A DNA stretch of 64,000 bases from positions 1 to 64,000 of the forward strand of contig NZ_SDGL01000006.1 in the NCBI RefSeq assembly GCF_007095465.1. Reading direction: 5' to 3'. The stretch's first letter is position 1. Every line of letters starts with the position of its first letter. This DNA is from Lactobacillus mulieris. GTDB taxonomy: Bacteria; Bacillota; Bacilli; Lactobacillales; Lactobacillaceae. Positions 17,739-25,303 of this stretch are shown here, in pieces. The translations under genes were made by a program, and so were the position numbers. The notes beneath the pieces are model-generated. The model searched no databases. It was not told where the DNA came from and worked only from the letters and a program-made list of their open reading frames with translations.

Positions 17739-19835
17739 TTAGTAGCTCAATGCTCTCTTTTGATCAAGAGTCCATTTCCCCATAAATTCATTTACTGACA
17801 TACTTTCTTTTTTGCCAGTCCATGGGTTATTGTAATATAAAGTACCGTTATTATTATAGCCAGTTAAGGTAAGAGCATGATTAATGAAACCATTCATATT
17901 AGCTACCCAAACTACAACTAAATGACCGTGAATTAACTTATCTTTAATAGCATCTATACTTGCACCAGTCATGACTTGACTTGTACCTAAGTGCTTATTA
18001 ACTACTGGTGCGATTCCAGTTGGAAATACCCACCAACCAGTTGAAGAATAAGGGCTACCAACAAACCCATAATTTCCATTACTACTACGTGGTGTTTCAT
18101 TAGCAACTTGTAACTTACTTACATTTGCTCCTGCATATTGAAGCATCATAGTAACAGCAGTCATTTCACAACCTGTAGGCAGTTCAGGGAGCTGACTAAT
18201 AACTGGAGCGTCATTTTGAACGTAATAGATTCCACCATATGGATCTGTAATAAAGGTTTGCTTTCCATTAATTATTGTTCCAGTTAATACTTCACCAGTG
18301 TTATTTTTAAAAATATATCGGTTGCCATCTTTGACAATATTTCCATTTAATCCAGTAGGATTTTCATATTTCAAGGAAACGTACTGTCCCATTACCCATT
18401 GGTTTCCACCTAAGTTGTACCACTTAGCACCATTAGCTGCTACTGCAACTTTGAAATATTGCCAAGAACTTCCATTACGTAAATAGCTCCCAGTTAAACC
18501 TTGCATCGTATCATAGTTTTTCCAAACTGCTACACCTCCAAGACCAGAATAATTTATACTCAAAACTCCTGTCTGATCTTGAACATTCATCCCATCATTA
18601 GATTTTTGTACTGGCGTAACATTCTCTTTTTTAGGTACTGAAAGATCAATTGCATAGTCGGACTTTACCCATTGATTTCCACCTAAGTTATACCACTTAG
18701 TTCCATCTTTCATTGTAGCTACTTTAAAATATTGCCAGGAACTTCCCTTTGACAAATAATGACCTGTTATGCCTTGATTAGTATCATAACTTTTCCAAAC
18801 TGCCACGCCGCCTAAACCATTATAGTTAATTCTTATTACACCATTTCTATTTTCTAAATTAGCAGGTGCTACAGTTGACTGTCCAGCCTCTTGCTTTTTT
18901 GTTGTTTCGCCATTTGGCTGGGATTTATCAACAACATAATCGGACTTTACCCATTGATTTCCGCCTAAGTTATACCACTTAGTTCCATCTTTCATTACAG
19001 CTATTTTAAAATATTGCCAAGAACTATCTTTAGGTAAATAATGACCTGTTAAACCTTGACTAGTATTATAGCTTTTCCAAACTGCTACACCACCTAAACC
19101 ATCATACTTAATTTTAACTACACCTGTTTGATTTTTTAATGTCTGCGGGATTACAACTGGCTGTTGTTGCGTACTTTTTTCAATTACATCTACATTTGAA
19201 TGTGATTTTTCAATAGCATAATCTGACTTCACCCATTGATTTCCGCCTAAGTTATACCACTTAGTTCCATTATTTGTAGTTGCAACTTTAAAATATTGCC
19301 AAGAACTATCTTTAGGTAAGTATTGACCTGTTAAACCTTGATTAGTATCATAACTTTTCCAAACTGCTACACCACCTAAGCCATCATACTTAATTTTGAC
19401 TACACCAGTTTGATTTTCTATCTTAGCATTTTCAGGTTTTAATGAGGTTACAGGCTGATTAGTTTCACTTTTTACAGTACCTAGATTCGAATCGGAAATA
19501 ACATAATCTGACTTCACCCATTGATTTCCACCTAAGTTATACCACTTAGTTCCATCTGTGTTTGTCGCAATCGCAAAAGCTTGCCACCGCGTATTATTTC
19601 CTAAATAAGAACCAGTTAGTCCAGAAGCATAGCTATAACTTTTCCAAACTGCTACACCACCCAACCCATTGTATTTAATTTTTATAACTTCTCTAATAGG
19701 TTGAACCTTTACTGATTCATTTATTTTAGCACTTTCAATGTTTTCAGAACTTTCTGCCGCTTTAACAGATTGGGCACTGAAGAATAACGGAGTTAAGGCC
19801 AACAAAAAAGCACTTGATATTCCAAATTTTTTCAT
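17739..19835 (-). CDS. Secreted protein with five SH3-like repeats and a C39-like peptidase domain
   Basis: A 698-residue exported protein. A signal peptide (residues 1-27) ends at SVKAAES. Five SH3-like or GW-type repeats of 91-95 residues follow, each with GLGGVAVWKSY and KWYNLGGNQWVKSDY. Such modules bind cell wall or teichoic acid. The C-terminal domain (about 540-698) is a papain-like Peptidase_C39_2: Cys in LPTGCEMTAV (about 556), His in NHALTLTGY (about 652) and Asn in YNNPW. It could process a surface polypeptide or cell-wall peptide. It has no LPXTG, so attachment is probably through the repeats. The substrate is unknown. Confidence 0.85.
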   Translation of the reverse strand: MKKFGISSAFLLALTPLFFSAQSVKAAESSENIESAKINESVKVQPIREVIKIKYNGLGGVAVWKSYSYASGLTGSYLGNNTRWQAFAIATNTDGTKWYNLGGNQWVKSDYVISDSNLGTVKSETNQPVTSLKPENAKIENQTGVVKIKYDGLGGVAVWKSYDTNQGLTGQYLPKDSSWQYFKVATTNNGTKWYNLGGNQWVKSDYAIEKSHSNVDVIEKSTQQQPVVIPQTLKNQTGVVKIKYDGLGGVAVWKSYNTSQGLTGHYLPKDSSWQYFKIAVMKDGTKWYNLGGNQWVKSDYVVDKSQPNGETTKKQEAGQSTVAPANLENRNGVIRINYNGLGGVAVWKSYDTNQGITGHYLSKGSSWQYFKVATMKDGTKWYNLGGNQWVKSDYAIDLSVPKKENVTPVQKSNDGMNVQDQTGVLSINYSGLGGVAVWKNYDTMQGLTGSYLRNGSSWQYFKVAVAANGAKWYNLGGNQWVMGQYVSLKYENPTGLNGNIVKDGNRYIFKNNTGEVLTGTIINGKQTFITDPYGGIYYVQNDAPVISQLPELPTGCEMTAVTMMLQYAGANVSKLQVANETPRSSNGNYGFVGSPYSSTGWWVFPTGIAPVVNKHLGTSQVMTGASIDAIKDKLIHGHLVVVWVANMNGFINHALTLTGYNNNGTLYYNNPWTGKKESMSVNEFMGKWTLDQKRALSY
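18519..19660 (-). repeat. Five tandem SH3-like repeat units within the C39-domain gene
   Basis: The string TTTCCAAACTG, encoding part of VWKSY, recurs at 18519, 18792, 19074, 19356 and 19641. The periods are 273, 282, 282 and 285 bp. The middle copies are the most alike at the DNA level, suggesting recent unit duplication or conversion. Confidence 0.85.
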
Positions 19836-19910
19836 ACTATACTCCTCCTCTTTAAACGATAAAAGTATACTACTAAAAAAACAGAAACTCTAGTGCTTAT
19901 ATATCATATT

Positions 19911-21179
19911 TTACTTAAAGAAAAAATGCCATATTCTAACAAAAATATTAGCTTGGTCAATATTTTCACGAACTGTAGCAGCTAATTTGGTGCCCTTACT
20001 TGAATAAATGCTTGGGTTATTAGTAAACAGATAGTAACCTGCTAGTTGGCCCTTCTTAATTGGTGCCTCAATTGCTGATTTAGAAAATGCTAATTTTCCT
20101 GTAGAACTTGTCTTTTGCCAAATTCCAGTATCTTTTTTAACCACTAAATTAGCAATCTTTTGGTTTCCATCATTTACTTTGATTCCTTTAAGATTGGTTA
20201 ATTGTGTACCTTTCTTATAAATGTATAATTGATAATTGTTATATACATAGTCAAGCATTTTTTTAGTTTGTGTAAACCGACTTGGATCTGTACCATCTGC
20301 ATGCTTAGCACCCATAACAATGGTAATTAATCTGCGACCTTTATATTTTAAAGTCCCTGCAAAACAAGCCCCAGCTTTTTCACTAGTACCTGTTTTCAAG
20401 CCATCCAAAGGATATGCACTATCATACTGTGATAGTCCTTTTAACATCCAGTTCCAGTTTTGCATTTTAGTTACAGTTGATCCATCCTTAAAATCTAGTT
20501 CAGCTAATTTAGAAGTATTAAGTATTTCAGGATAATCAGTCAATAAATGGTCAACTATTTTGGCAACACCAACTGCTGGAATCTCATTTTCAACATTTTT
20601 ACCAGCTCCAGGATATGCATCTGAACCTACTTCACCATTTTTCAAACCACATGTGGTATATATTTGAGCATCAGTAATGTTCCATTTTTTTAGAAGCGTT
20701 CTCATTTGATTTACAGCATTTTCCTGACTTCCATAAACAGCCTGTGCCAACATCATTACTGCACCATTAGCTGATTCAATTAGTGATGCTTCATATAGTT
20801 GTTTAACTGTATATTGATGTTTTTCTTGCAATGGAACATTTGAATAATCTGAATTATTGCTCAACTTTACTATGTTCTTAGTAGGAGTCAATTTTTGATT
20901 CCAACTAAGCTTACCATCTTTGATAGCTTGTAATGTTAGATAAATTGTAATTAATTTAGACATTGAAGCAATCGGCAAAGCTTGAGCTGCATTTTTTGCA
21001 TATAAAACTTCACCTGTTTTTTTATCAATTGTAATCGCAGCTTTAACATCTAAATTAACTTCATCTGCATTTATGTTATTAATACTAGTGCTTGCAGATA
21101 CAGTTCCAGCAGTTAAAGCTAACGAACTAACTAGCAAAAAGCTCAATAAACAAATAATTGCTTTAAAGAATCGTTTCAC
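19911..21179 (-). CDS. dacA: D-alanyl-D-alanine carboxypeptidase (low-molecular-weight PBP)
   Basis: A 422-residue exported serine peptidase S11. The signal peptide ends near TVSAS (residue 30). The acyl-enzyme serine is Ser72 in SMSKL, with SAN at about residue 135 and KTGTSEKAG at about 262. All three penicillin-binding motifs are present. A C-terminal PBP5-like domain ends in a short amphipathic anchor (ANIFVRIWHFFFK). It trims the terminal D-Ala of peptidoglycan stem peptides. It lies 11 bp downstream of nnrD and is probably cotranscribed. Confidence 0.93.
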   Translation of the reverse strand: MKRFFKAIICLLSFLLVSSLALTAGTVSASTSINNINADEVNLDVKAAITIDKKTGEVLYAKNAAQALPIASMSKLITIYLTLQAIKDGKLSWNQKLTPTKNIVKLSNNSDYSNVPLQEKHQYTVKQLYEASLIESANGAVMMLAQAVYGSQENAVNQMRTLLKKWNITDAQIYTTCGLKNGEVGSDAYPGAGKNVENEIPAVGVAKIVDHLLTDYPEILNTSKLAELDFKDGSTVTKMQNWNWMLKGLSQYDSAYPLDGLKTGTSEKAGACFAGTLKYKGRRLITIVMGAKHADGTDPSRFTQTKKMLDYVYNNYQLYIYKKGTQLTNLKGIKVNDGNQKIANLVVKKDTGIWQKTSSTGKLAFSKSAIEAPIKKGQLAGYYLFTNNPSIYSSKGTKLAATVRENIDQANIFVRIWHFFFK

Positions 21180-21190
21180 TTTCTTACCTC

Positions 21191-22036
21191 TTATTCTAAT
21201 GAAAATTGTTTCATAAGTTGGGGAATTTTAGCACTAAGTTGGGTTGGTAAAACCACATAACGCTTCTTGAATAGTTCATCCCCAGCCAAAGAATGCAAAT
21301 AAACAGCACTTGCAACCGTTTCTATCTTAGCAGAAAACTGACCACAAAAACCAGCTAATATTCCTGTTAATGTATCCCCCATTCCTCCTGTTGCCATACC
21401 AGGATTGCCTAATGGGTTTTGATAAACTTTCCCAAAGCAGTCATAAATTTTAGTGTGATTAGATTTTAAAACCAAAATTCCATTATTATCTGGAAACAAT
21501 GATTTCAGAACTGCAAAATTATCCCCATCTTCTTGAAATGGAATCTTTATCTGACTAACTCGCTCCCATTCTTTTTGATGAGGAGTTAACACTATCTTCT
21601 TTGCATTAACAGGCAATAAGGTATAATCTTCAGCCAACAAATCCAACGCACTGGCATCTAAAATAACAGTTTGTGTGCTTTTAACTGTATTTTTTACTAA
21701 CTTCAATAACAATTTTGCTTGTGCATCAAGTCCCAAACCAGGGCCAATTGCAATTACATCGGAGTTTTCAATTGCTTCAACTAATTTTGTATCTCGCCAG
21801 TCTATAAACATAACTTCTGGAATACGACTATGCAATGAACATAAGTTATTAATATCAGTTGCAACACTGGTTAGTCCTGCACCCGAATTAACAGTAGCTT
21901 CAGCTGACATAATAATCGCTCCACCAAAATTGAGATTTCCCCCAATTAGCAAAACACGTCCATACATTCCTTTATATGAATTGCTAGGGCGCTTAAAAAT
22001 TGTGGATCTAACCACTTTATCAGAAATTTCTATCAT
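21191..22036 (-). CDS. nnrD: ADP-dependent NAD(P)H-hydrate dehydratase
   Basis: 281 residues from the ATG at 22034-22036, chosen over one 12 bp upstream because GAGGCG sits at proper spacing before it. This is a ribokinase-like YjeF C-terminal domain. Key motifs are YGRVLLIGGNLNFGGA (N-terminal), AIGPGLG (about residue 98), LTPHQKEW (about 150) and NPGMATGGMGDTLTGILAG (about 215-233). It repairs damaged NADHX and NADPHX. The NnrE epimerase domain is absent here and must be encoded elsewhere or be missing. Confidence 0.93.
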   Translation of the reverse strand: MIEISDKVVRSTIFKRPSNSYKGMYGRVLLIGGNLNFGGAIIMSAEATVNSGAGLTSVATDINNLCSLHSRIPEVMFIDWRDTKLVEAIENSDVIAIGPGLGLDAQAKLLLKLVKNTVKSTQTVILDASALDLLAEDYTLLPVNAKKIVLTPHQKEWERVSQIKIPFQEDGDNFAVLKSLFPDNNGILVLKSNHTKIYDCFGKVYQNPLGNPGMATGGMGDTLTGILAGFCGQFSAKIETVASAVYLHSLAGDELFKKRYVVLPTQLSAKIPQLMKQFSLE

Positions 22037-22108
22037 AATTCGCCTCATAAATATTATAACTACTTACATTTTAGCAAAAATTTGGTATGATAAATAACGT
22101 AATTAAAA

Positions 22109-22192
22109 GCCTCAATGGCGGAATAGGCAGACGCGCAGCGTTCAGGTCGCTGTTCTGGCAACAGAGTGCAGGTTCGACTCCTGTTTGAGGCA
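22109..22192 (+). tRNA. tRNA-Leu (anticodon CAG)
   Basis: An 84-nt class II tRNA. The acceptor GCCTCAA pairs with TTGAGGC before discriminator A. The anticodon stem CAGCG/CGCTG encloses TTCAGGT, anticodon CAG. A long variable arm (TTCTGGCAACAGAG region) and T-arm GCAGG-TTCGACT-CCTGT are present. CCA is not encoded. It stands alone with its own terminator. Confidence 0.97.
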
Positions 22193-22196
22193 TAGT

Positions 22197-22223
22197 AGCT
22201 CTAACATATGTTAGAGCTTTTTT
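22197..22223 (+). terminator. Terminator of the tRNA-Leu gene
   Basis: AGCTCTAACATATGTTAGAGCT is a perfect hairpin followed by six T, 4 bp after the tRNA. Confidence 0.9.
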
Positions 22224-22285
22224 ATTACCCAGGAAATACTCAGCTAAATGCACTTATAAGTTGCGTAACTTCAACTATAAGTTGC

Positions 22286-22314
22286 TTGTTGCTATCTAGG
22301 CCTCTTGCTATAGT
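22286..22314 (+). promoter_or_regulatory. Promoter of the BLIP/DUF3862-like gene
   Basis: TTGTTG (22286-22291), a 17-bp spacer and TATAGT (22309-22314) lie 38 bp before the start at 22352. Confidence 0.55.
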
Positions 22315-22351
22315 CAAAATAGTTGATTTTAAATATTTAGGAGGTCTTTTT

Positions 22352-22996
22352 ATGAAAAAAGAAGAAAACAAAAAGAAGCCAATTTATAAAAGAATTTGGT
22401 TTTGGCTAGTAGTATTAATTTTGGTGGGAGCTGCAAGTTCAACATTTGGAAAAAACACTTCTAATTCAACTAGCTCATCAAATGCAAGTTCTTCTTCGAA
22501 GAGTTCAAGTAACGGTAATCTAGTTTCTTTGACAAACTTCAACAAAATTAACTTATCATCCTCAAATGGTGATAGTAAGGAAACAATCAGAAAGTTATTT
22601 GGAAAAAAAGAAGCATCAACTAGTTCATCGACAGTTGAAAATATAAAAACAGAGCTGCTAACTTGGGATAGTGTAGATAATGGTAGTTTTGCTTCAAACA
22701 TTACAATTAATTTTGACAATGATCATGCGGTAGTCAAAAGTATCAGTGGTTTAAAAGTAAATCGTTCTAAGAAGTTATCACTGAGCGATTTTGAGGCAAT
22801 ATCTGATGGGCAATCACAAGATGATGTCAAAAAGAAATTAGGAGAACCTAATGGTTATACCATTACAGATTTAGCAGGCTATAAATCAGAAGTATGGGAA
22901 TACACTTCTGGTATTAAAGGTAGCGTTGGTGCCAATTTCAACATCACTTTTACTGATGGTAAAGTTTCAGGAAAATCACAATATGAAATGAAATAA
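22352..22996 (+). CDS. Membrane-anchored DUF3862/SmpA-like protein
   Basis: 214 residues from the ATG at 22352, chosen because TAGGAGG (22338-22344) precedes it. The longer upstream reading frame runs through the promoter. A charged N-terminus and one membrane segment (about residues 15-32, IWFWLVVLILVGAASS) are followed by a Ser/Asn/Lys linker. Two related beta-lactamase-inhibitor-like/SmpA modules follow (DSKETIRKLFG... and SQDDVKKKLGEPNGYT...). DUF3862-type proteins are extracytoplasmic and of unknown function. It is a single-gene unit. Confidence 0.75.
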   Translation: MKKEENKKKPIYKRIWFWLVVLILVGAASSTFGKNTSNSTSSSNASSSSKSSSNGNLVSLTNFNKINLSSSNGDSKETIRKLFGKKEASTSSSTVENIKTELLTWDSVDNGSFASNITINFDNDHAVVKSISGLKVNRSKKLSLSDFEAISDGQSQDDVKKKLGEPNGYTITDLAGYKSEVWEYTSGIKGSVGANFNITFTDGKVSGKSQYEMK

Positions 22997-23036
22997 AAAA
23001 ATTCTAGGATATATTTCTATATCCTAGAATTTTTTA
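22995..23036. terminator. Bidirectional terminator
   Basis: A long perfect hairpin: AAAATTCTAGGATATA and TATATCCTAGAATTTT around TTTC. A and T runs on its sides serve the two convergent genes. It touches both stop codons. Confidence 0.92.
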
Positions 23037-24719
23037 TTTTCTCTTAAAACAAAATGTTGCTATAAACAATATCCAACTAGCAAAATTAACAACAATCAAT
23101 AAATTAAACCAAAGAGGAACCCTAAATGATAAAATCGCATTATTTACACCTATTTTACTTTGTACTACAGGATTACCGATTTCTGTTTTTTGCAGATGGG
23201 TTAACCTCTTTCCATTAACTATCAATTCTGATTGTTGATACATTATTAACGGTAAAGTAATCTTTTCTTTTTTAGAACTATTCCATTTCAACTCTAAAGA
23301 GCCATTTTTTAATACTCGATGTTGATATTTTATATAATCATCTTTTATAAATTTTTCATATAAATCTCTTACATCGTTAGGATTCAATTTTTTATTTGTT
23401 ACTGGCAAATAGTCCGGCTTTATGTTGAGATAATATCTGAATAATTGACCTGGCTTATTACCAAAAGCTTCTACTTGTTGCTCATTAAAAACTTTTGATT
23501 TAGGAGAATATATCATCACTGAATTAGTTTGTGAAGAAGTTCTTTGCACCCAAGAAAAAGTTTCCTGATATGCAAAAATTGTTACTAAAGCAATACTAAT
23601 TGTGTATATCCACTTTCCATATTTTGTATTTTTAAATAAAAGCTGACTACTATATGCTAAGCCCAGCATAAACAAAGCATAAAAAACAATTGTAAACCTA
23701 AATGGAAACTGGAATGATGAACCTAATCCTGGAAAGATTTTCTGTACCGTACTCCAATTAATTAACCAATTAGTAGCCAACAGCAAAAAGAGTGTCCCAA
23801 CAAAAGTAATATAAAAATTATTTATATTCAGCTTAAAAGTAATAATTGCTAGTAATATTTGCAACAAAAACAAGATTGCAACAGCAATTAGAAAGTCTTT
23901 TAAAGCAACTCCTTTAGGTGATAAGTGGATGGTTGCTCCTGCTAAATCAAATGTCCCAGGACTTGATATTTTGTTTGTCCTATAAACTAACAAAAAACAA
24001 CCCCAGATTGTGCCTGTCAATCCAATTCCCCAAAGAGCAGATTTTACTAATCCTAAAATGAAAAGCCCTTTATTTGTTGTTCTAATAAAACTTAAAAATA
24101 AGAATGGGCAAAATGCTAAAGCCAATAAAATAAAGGAAAGAAGGTGGATATTAGCTACTATTGCAAAAATCAAAGTAACGACTTGCCAATGATAAGGATT
24201 CTTTTTCTCTTCTAATAGATTAACTATTTGAATACAAAGATACGGCATTAAAGCCGCACCCCAAGCAGAAAAATTGCTCCCAATTAGCCAGACTGGAATC
24301 ATTCCAACATTGTTATATAAAATAGCCAATATTACCCCCAGGTAACTAGGGCAATTAACCTTTAAGCACATCCGATATATTCCAATTCCGGAAATAAGCA
24401 AAAGAATTAAGCCAGAAACAATTTGATATTGAAACCAATTATTAGTAATAAAAAGTAATACACCATTTAACCAAGCAAACAAAGGCCCATAAAAAGCATT
24501 AACAATTTGTCCAGTTTGTTGAAATGTATAATTCATCTGAAACCAATTAAAACTGCCATTAGCCAATTGCATCTTTATATCATAAAAACGGGACCAGTGA
24601 AAAACAGTATCTGATCCCAAAATAGTCGCATGAAAAGCTATCTGTGGTAATAATGTACCTAGGCTAGCTACTAAAATAATAAAATAAGGTATTATAACCT
24701 TGATTCTTTCTTTATTCAT
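23034..24719 (-). CDS. Large polytopic membrane protein, GT-C/YfhO-like
   Basis: A 561-residue protein with about 11-13 membrane helices. After the first helix an extracellular acidic motif (ILGSDTVFHWSRFYDIKMQL, about residues 34-53) resembles the conserved loop of GT-C type lipid-linked glycosyltransferases and YfhO-like proteins. A soluble extracytoplasmic region lies at about 390-530 before the last helix. The specific substrate cannot be assigned. A role in cell-surface glycosylation is inference from the fold only. It is a monocistronic gene. Confidence 0.6.
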   Translation of the reverse strand: MNKERIKVIIPYFIILVASLGTLLPQIAFHATILGSDTVFHWSRFYDIKMQLANGSFNWFQMNYTFQQTGQIVNAFYGPLFAWLNGVLLFITNNWFQYQIVSGLILLLISGIGIYRMCLKVNCPSYLGVILAILYNNVGMIPVWLIGSNFSAWGAALMPYLCIQIVNLLEEKKNPYHWQVVTLIFAIVANIHLLSFILLALAFCPFLFLSFIRTTNKGLFILGLVKSALWGIGLTGTIWGCFLLVYRTNKISSPGTFDLAGATIHLSPKGVALKDFLIAVAILFLLQILLAIITFKLNINNFYITFVGTLFLLLATNWLINWSTVQKIFPGLGSSFQFPFRFTIVFYALFMLGLAYSSQLLFKNTKYGKWIYTISIALVTIFAYQETFSWVQRTSSQTNSVMIYSPKSKVFNEQQVEAFGNKPGQLFRYYLNIKPDYLPVTNKKLNPNDVRDLYEKFIKDDYIKYQHRVLKNGSLELKWNSSKKEKITLPLIMYQQSELIVNGKRLTHLQKTEIGNPVVQSKIGVNNAILSFRVPLWFNLLIVVNFASWILFIATFCFKRK

Positions 24720-24800
24720 TATAATGTTGTCACCCTAAAAATCTCATGTTATGCCTAACATAATAAAACCCTATTTTTTAGTTATCAATAACTATTCTTG

Positions 24801-25211
24801 CTAAATTAATATTCCTTCTAAATGGTCCATCTCATGTTGGCAAATTTCTGCTGCGAAACCTGTCAAAGTCAACTCCTGATTTTCCCATTTTTCATCAAAA
24901 AAAGCAACTTTTACCTCTTTAAATCTAAGTGTATTACGGCTTCCAGATAAAGATAAACATCCTTCACTAACTTGATAAGGATTCTTGCGTTCAAGAATCA
25001 CTGGATTGAACATGACTACATCAAAGAAGCCAATATTCACGATAATTACTCTTTTAGAGTAACCAATCATATTAGCAGCCATACCAACACAACGTTCTTT
25101 ATTAGCTTGCAAAGTATCCCTTAAATCTCGCCCAATCGACAAATCAGCTTTAGTTGCTGGTAAAGATTTTCTTTTTAAAAACATTTCGTCTTTAATTATT
25201 TCCTTAATCAT
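24801..25211 (-). CDS. Peptide deformylase-like protein (atypical)
   Basis: A 136-residue protein, shorter than main Firmicute deformylases (about 185). Metal ligands are Cys85 in SEGCLSLSG and His126 and His130 in QHEMDHLEG, with catalytic Glu127. The first family motif, normally GxGLAAxQ, reads CVGMAANM at residues 41-48, so both the glycine and the glutamine that stabilises the transition state are replaced. It may be a specialised or weakly active deformylase. The cell presumably has a normal def elsewhere. Confidence 0.8.
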   Translation of the reverse strand: MIKEIIKDEMFLKRKSLPATKADLSIGRDLRDTLQANKERCVGMAANMIGYSKRVIIVNIGFFDVVMFNPVILERKNPYQVSEGCLSLSGSRNTLRFKEVKVAFFDEKWENQELTLTGFAAEICQHEMDHLEGILI

Positions 25212-25253
25212 CTACTCACCATCCAATAAGTTCATATTCTTAAATATTATCAT

Positions 25254-25285
25254 AAAAAAAGGGCGCCCCTATCAGGGCGCCCACT
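25254..25285 (-). terminator. ppsA terminator
   Basis: GGGCGCCC occurs twice around CTATCA (25261-25282), giving a very GC-rich stem. A seven-T run follows on the minus strand. Confidence 0.93.
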
Positions 25286-25303
25286 TTTTAAATTATTTAA
25301 ATA

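Noticed and set aside
17559..17798. 79-codon plus-strand frame over the argS leader
   Set aside because: It covers the T-box and promoter of argS on the other strand and has no ribosome binding site; the T-box explains the sequence conservation.
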